From assembly GCF_002252985.1 (NCBI RefSeq), contig NZ_NHPJ01000030.1, positions 1-40,736 on the forward strand: a stretch of DNA of 40,736 nucleotides. Direction: 5' to 3'. This stretch comes from Halorubrum halodurans. GTDB lineage: Archaea; Halobacteriota; Halobacteria; Halobacteriales; Haloferacaceae. Below the pieces are notes generated by a model that was given only the letters and a program-made list of their open reading frames with translations, had not been told where the DNA came from and did no database searches. The translations under genes and the position numbers were made by a program. This document shows, in pieces, positions 38,901 to 40,736 of the stretch. How positions within the stretch are numbered: the stretch's first letter is position 1; every line of letters begins with the position of its first letter.

Positions 38901-40736
38901 ATGTACTACCACGAGGCGGCGAACTTCCTGTTCGACCTCCGTCGCTTCTCGGTCAAGCCCGGCACCGAGCGCGTCGCGGCGCTGCTCGACCGGCTGGGAA
39001 ACCCCGAGGCCGACCTCCCGTGCGTCCAGATCGCGGGCTCGAACGGCAAGGGGAGCACGGCGCGGATGGTCGAGTCGGTCCTGCGGGAGTCCGGGCTCTC
39101 CGTCGGGCTCTACACCTCGCCGCACCTCGCCGCGCTCACGGAGCGGGTCCGCGTCGACGGCCGGCCCATGACCGACGCGGCGGTCGTCGACTTCGTCGAG
39201 GAGGCGAAGCCGTGGCTCGTCGAGCGGGCCGCGGGCGGCGAGCCGCTCACGTTCTTCGAGGTGATCACGGCGATGGCGCTCCACGACTTCGCGCGCCGCG
39301 ACGTCGACGTCGTCGTCCTCGAGGTCGGCCTCGGCGGCGAGTACGACGCGACCAGCGCCGTCGACCCCGTCGCGACCGCGGTGACGAACGTCTCGCTCGA
39401 GCACACCGCGGTCCTCGGCGACACGATCGGGGAGATCGCCCGCACCAAGTCGCGGATCGCCCGCCCCGACGCCCCGATGGTCACGGCCTGCTCGGGCGAG
39501 GCCCTGCGGGTCGTCCGCGAGGTCGCCGGGGAGGCGGGCGCGCCCGTGACGCGGGTCACGGGTCCCGGCGGCGCGGGCGGCGGCGACGCGGGCGGTGAGG
39601 ACGCGGACGGTGACGCCGCCGAGGGCGGTGAGGACGACGCGGACGGTGACGCCGCCGAGGTCGACGACGCTGGCGACGAGGTCGACGACGCGAACCCCCC
39701 GGACGGCGACCTCGACCCCGCGATCGACGCGAGCTACGGGGGGCGCGTGAGCGCGACGGACGCCGAGGTGACCTTCGCCGGCGAGTCGGCCGGGACCTAC
39801 CGGATCCCGCTCGTCGGGAGACATCAGGCGACCAACGCCGCGGTCGCGGCGGCGCTGGCGCGCAGAACGCTCGACGCGCTCGACGAGGGCGACGCAGGAG
39901 ACGGGGAGGCCGTCGGGTCCTTCGACCGGGCGCTCGCGGACGGGCTGGCGCGGGCGACGTGGCCCGGCCGGTTCGAGGTCGTCGACACGGGGCCGCTGAC
40001 CGTCCTCGACGGCGCGCACAACCCCGCGGCCTGCGCGACGCTCGCGGAGACGCTCGCGGAGTACGACTACGCGGACCTCCACCTCGTGTACGCCGCGATG
40101 CACGACAAGGACCACGCCGGCGCGGTCGGCGCGCTCCCGGCCGCGGCGACCGCGATCGCCTGCCGGCCCGCGCTCGACCGCGCCGAGGACCCGGCGGTGC
40201 TCGCGGCGGCGCTCCGGTCGGCGGGCGTCGGCGACGTGACGGAGGGCGACGACGTCGCCGACGCGGTCGCGGCGGCGACCGAGCGCGCCGACGCGGACGA
40301 CTGCGTCCTCGTCGTCGGCTCGCTGTTCGCGGTCGCGGAGGCGCGCGCGGCGCTGTACCGAACCGTGACCCCGAAATCGATCGACGGCCCGGCGGACGCG
40401 GCTCGCGCGCGAGACGGGGTCGACCACCGCACCTGCTCGCTCCGGCTCCGCGGCGACCGCGCGAACCGGGTCGCGGCGACGCTCCGGACGGTCGGCGGGG
40501 AGGCGGCCGTCGGCGGGGTCGGCTCGACGGGCGACGGCGGCGACGTCGACGGCGGCGGCTCCGCGGGCGGCGAGCTCTCGCCGGTCACGCTCGCCGGCTC
40601 TCTCGCCGAGTTCCGGGAGCTGTGCGACCGGCTCGAGGTCGCGGGCGGCGGCCTCGCGGGCGTCGCTGCCGACCTCCGGGAGCGGCTCGGGATCGGCCGG
40701 GGATCGGCCGGGGATCCCGCCGCGGGGGCTGCCGGG
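38901..40736 (+). CDS. folCP: Folylpolyglutamate synthase, probably fused to dihydropteroate synthase; 3' end missing
   Basis: A Mur-ligase family enzyme that adds glutamate to folates. The 612 visible codons run off the right edge. The P-loop is GSNGKGST (residues 46-53), followed by YTSPHLAALTERVRVDG, the Mg/ATP region EVGLGGEYDATSAV, TNVSLEHTAVLG with its His, the ATP-side Asp in VLDGAHNPAACA, and VYAAMHDKDH. About 50 acidic residues (from about 222) are inserted in the middle. The Mur-ligase part ends near residue 490, yet the frame continues for more than 120 residues, which fits the FolC-FolP fusion of haloarchaea. The FolP half is not in the window. Confidence 0.85.
   Translation, partial: MYYHEAANFLFDLRRFSVKPGTERVAALLDRLGNPEADLPCVQIAGSNGKGSTARMVESVLRESGLSVGLYTSPHLAALTERVRVDGRPMTDAAVVDFVEEAKPWLVERAAGGEPLTFFEVITAMALHDFARRDVDVVVLEVGLGGEYDATSAVDPVATAVTNVSLEHTAVLGDTIGEIARTKSRIARPDAPMVTACSGEALRVVREVAGEAGAPVTRVTGPGGAGGGDAGGEDADGDAAEGGEDDADGDAAEVDDAGDEVDDANPPDGDLDPAIDASYGGRVSATDAEVTFAGESAGTYRIPLVGRHQATNAAVAAALARRTLDALDEGDAGDGEAVGSFDRALADGLARATWPGRFEVVDTGPLTVLDGAHNPAACATLAETLAEYDYADLHLVYAAMHDKDHAGAVGALPAAATAIACRPALDRAEDPAVLAAALRSAGVGDVTEGDDVADAVAAATERADADDCVLVVGSLFAVAEARAALYRTVTPKSIDGPADAARARDGVDHRTCSLRLRGDRANRVAATLRTVGGEAAVGGVGSTGDGGDVDGGGSAGGELSPVTLAGSLAEFRELCDRLEVAGGGLAGVAADLRERLGIGRGSAGDPAAGAAG
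39591..39660 (+). repeat. Direct repeat in the acidic insert of folCP
   Basis: Two identical 25-bp copies (39600-39624 and 39636-39660), each preceded by GGCGGTGAGG, 36 bp apart. They encode Asp/Glu/Gly-rich segments (DADGDAAE) and show how the linker grew by in-frame duplication. Confidence 0.8.

Noticed and set aside
40690..40711. An 11-bp tandem repeat near the right edge
   Set aside because: Two short copies of a GGATCGGCCGG unit in coding sequence; too short to mean more than linker slippage.

Overview
The window is chromosomal DNA from a halophilic archaeon, most likely a Halorubrum-like member of the Haloferacales. The signs are very high GC, strongly acidic proteins with Asp/Glu/Gly-rich linkers, Tat-type lipoprotein signals, an archaeal-lipid enzyme (geranylgeranylglyceryl phosphate synthase), a CetZ tubulin homologue, a FolC gene of the kind fused to dihydropteroate synthase, and many start codons lying about 25-30 nt downstream of a TATA-like box, as expected for leaderless transcripts. 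The genus is inference. I found no rRNA, tRNA, CRISPR array or intact insertion sequence.

Region 1 (1-5.8 kb) is housekeeping: a partial cysteine-cluster protein, a small beta-rich protein, hisB, an amino-acid permease paired with a UspA-type protein, and hisA. Region 2 (4.5-8.8 kb) is a compact thiamine-type ABC importer operon (Tat lipoprotein binding protein, fused two-domain permease, ATPase). Region 3 (8.9-15.4 kb) holds a YbaK-type deacylase of lower GC, two very small proteins with good promoters, an AT-rich palindrome-rich island, an ABC-2 exporter pair, a membrane-anchored DHH phosphoesterase, an SDR epimerase and a conserved acidic protein.

Region 4 (15.5-25.2 kb, minus strand) is an archaeal type IV pilus-like locus: a coiled-coil protein, a small anchored protein, PilB ATPase, PilC membrane platform, then three small anchored proteins and a 1070-residue exported protein. 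Its promoter is divergent from a cetZ gene. Housekeeping genes follow (GGGP synthase, riboflavin synthase).

Region 5 (27.9-38.8 kb) is the most interesting. A stand-alone CheY-like receiver, a membrane-anchored HEAT-repeat protein and a processive family-2 glycosyltransferase form a tight operon. The glycosyltransferase carries a C-terminal array of eight 15-residue units (consensus GGFVWTTDPSDGVGD) that shows recent block duplication. A convergent GAF-histidine kinase and a divergent Tat lipoprotein with a glycosidase-like barrel follow, and then glmS and a glmU-like gene, the route to UDP-GlcNAc. I infer a two-component-controlled exopolysaccharide synthesis and trimming system that may use an amino sugar. 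The window ends inside a folC/folP-type fusion gene.
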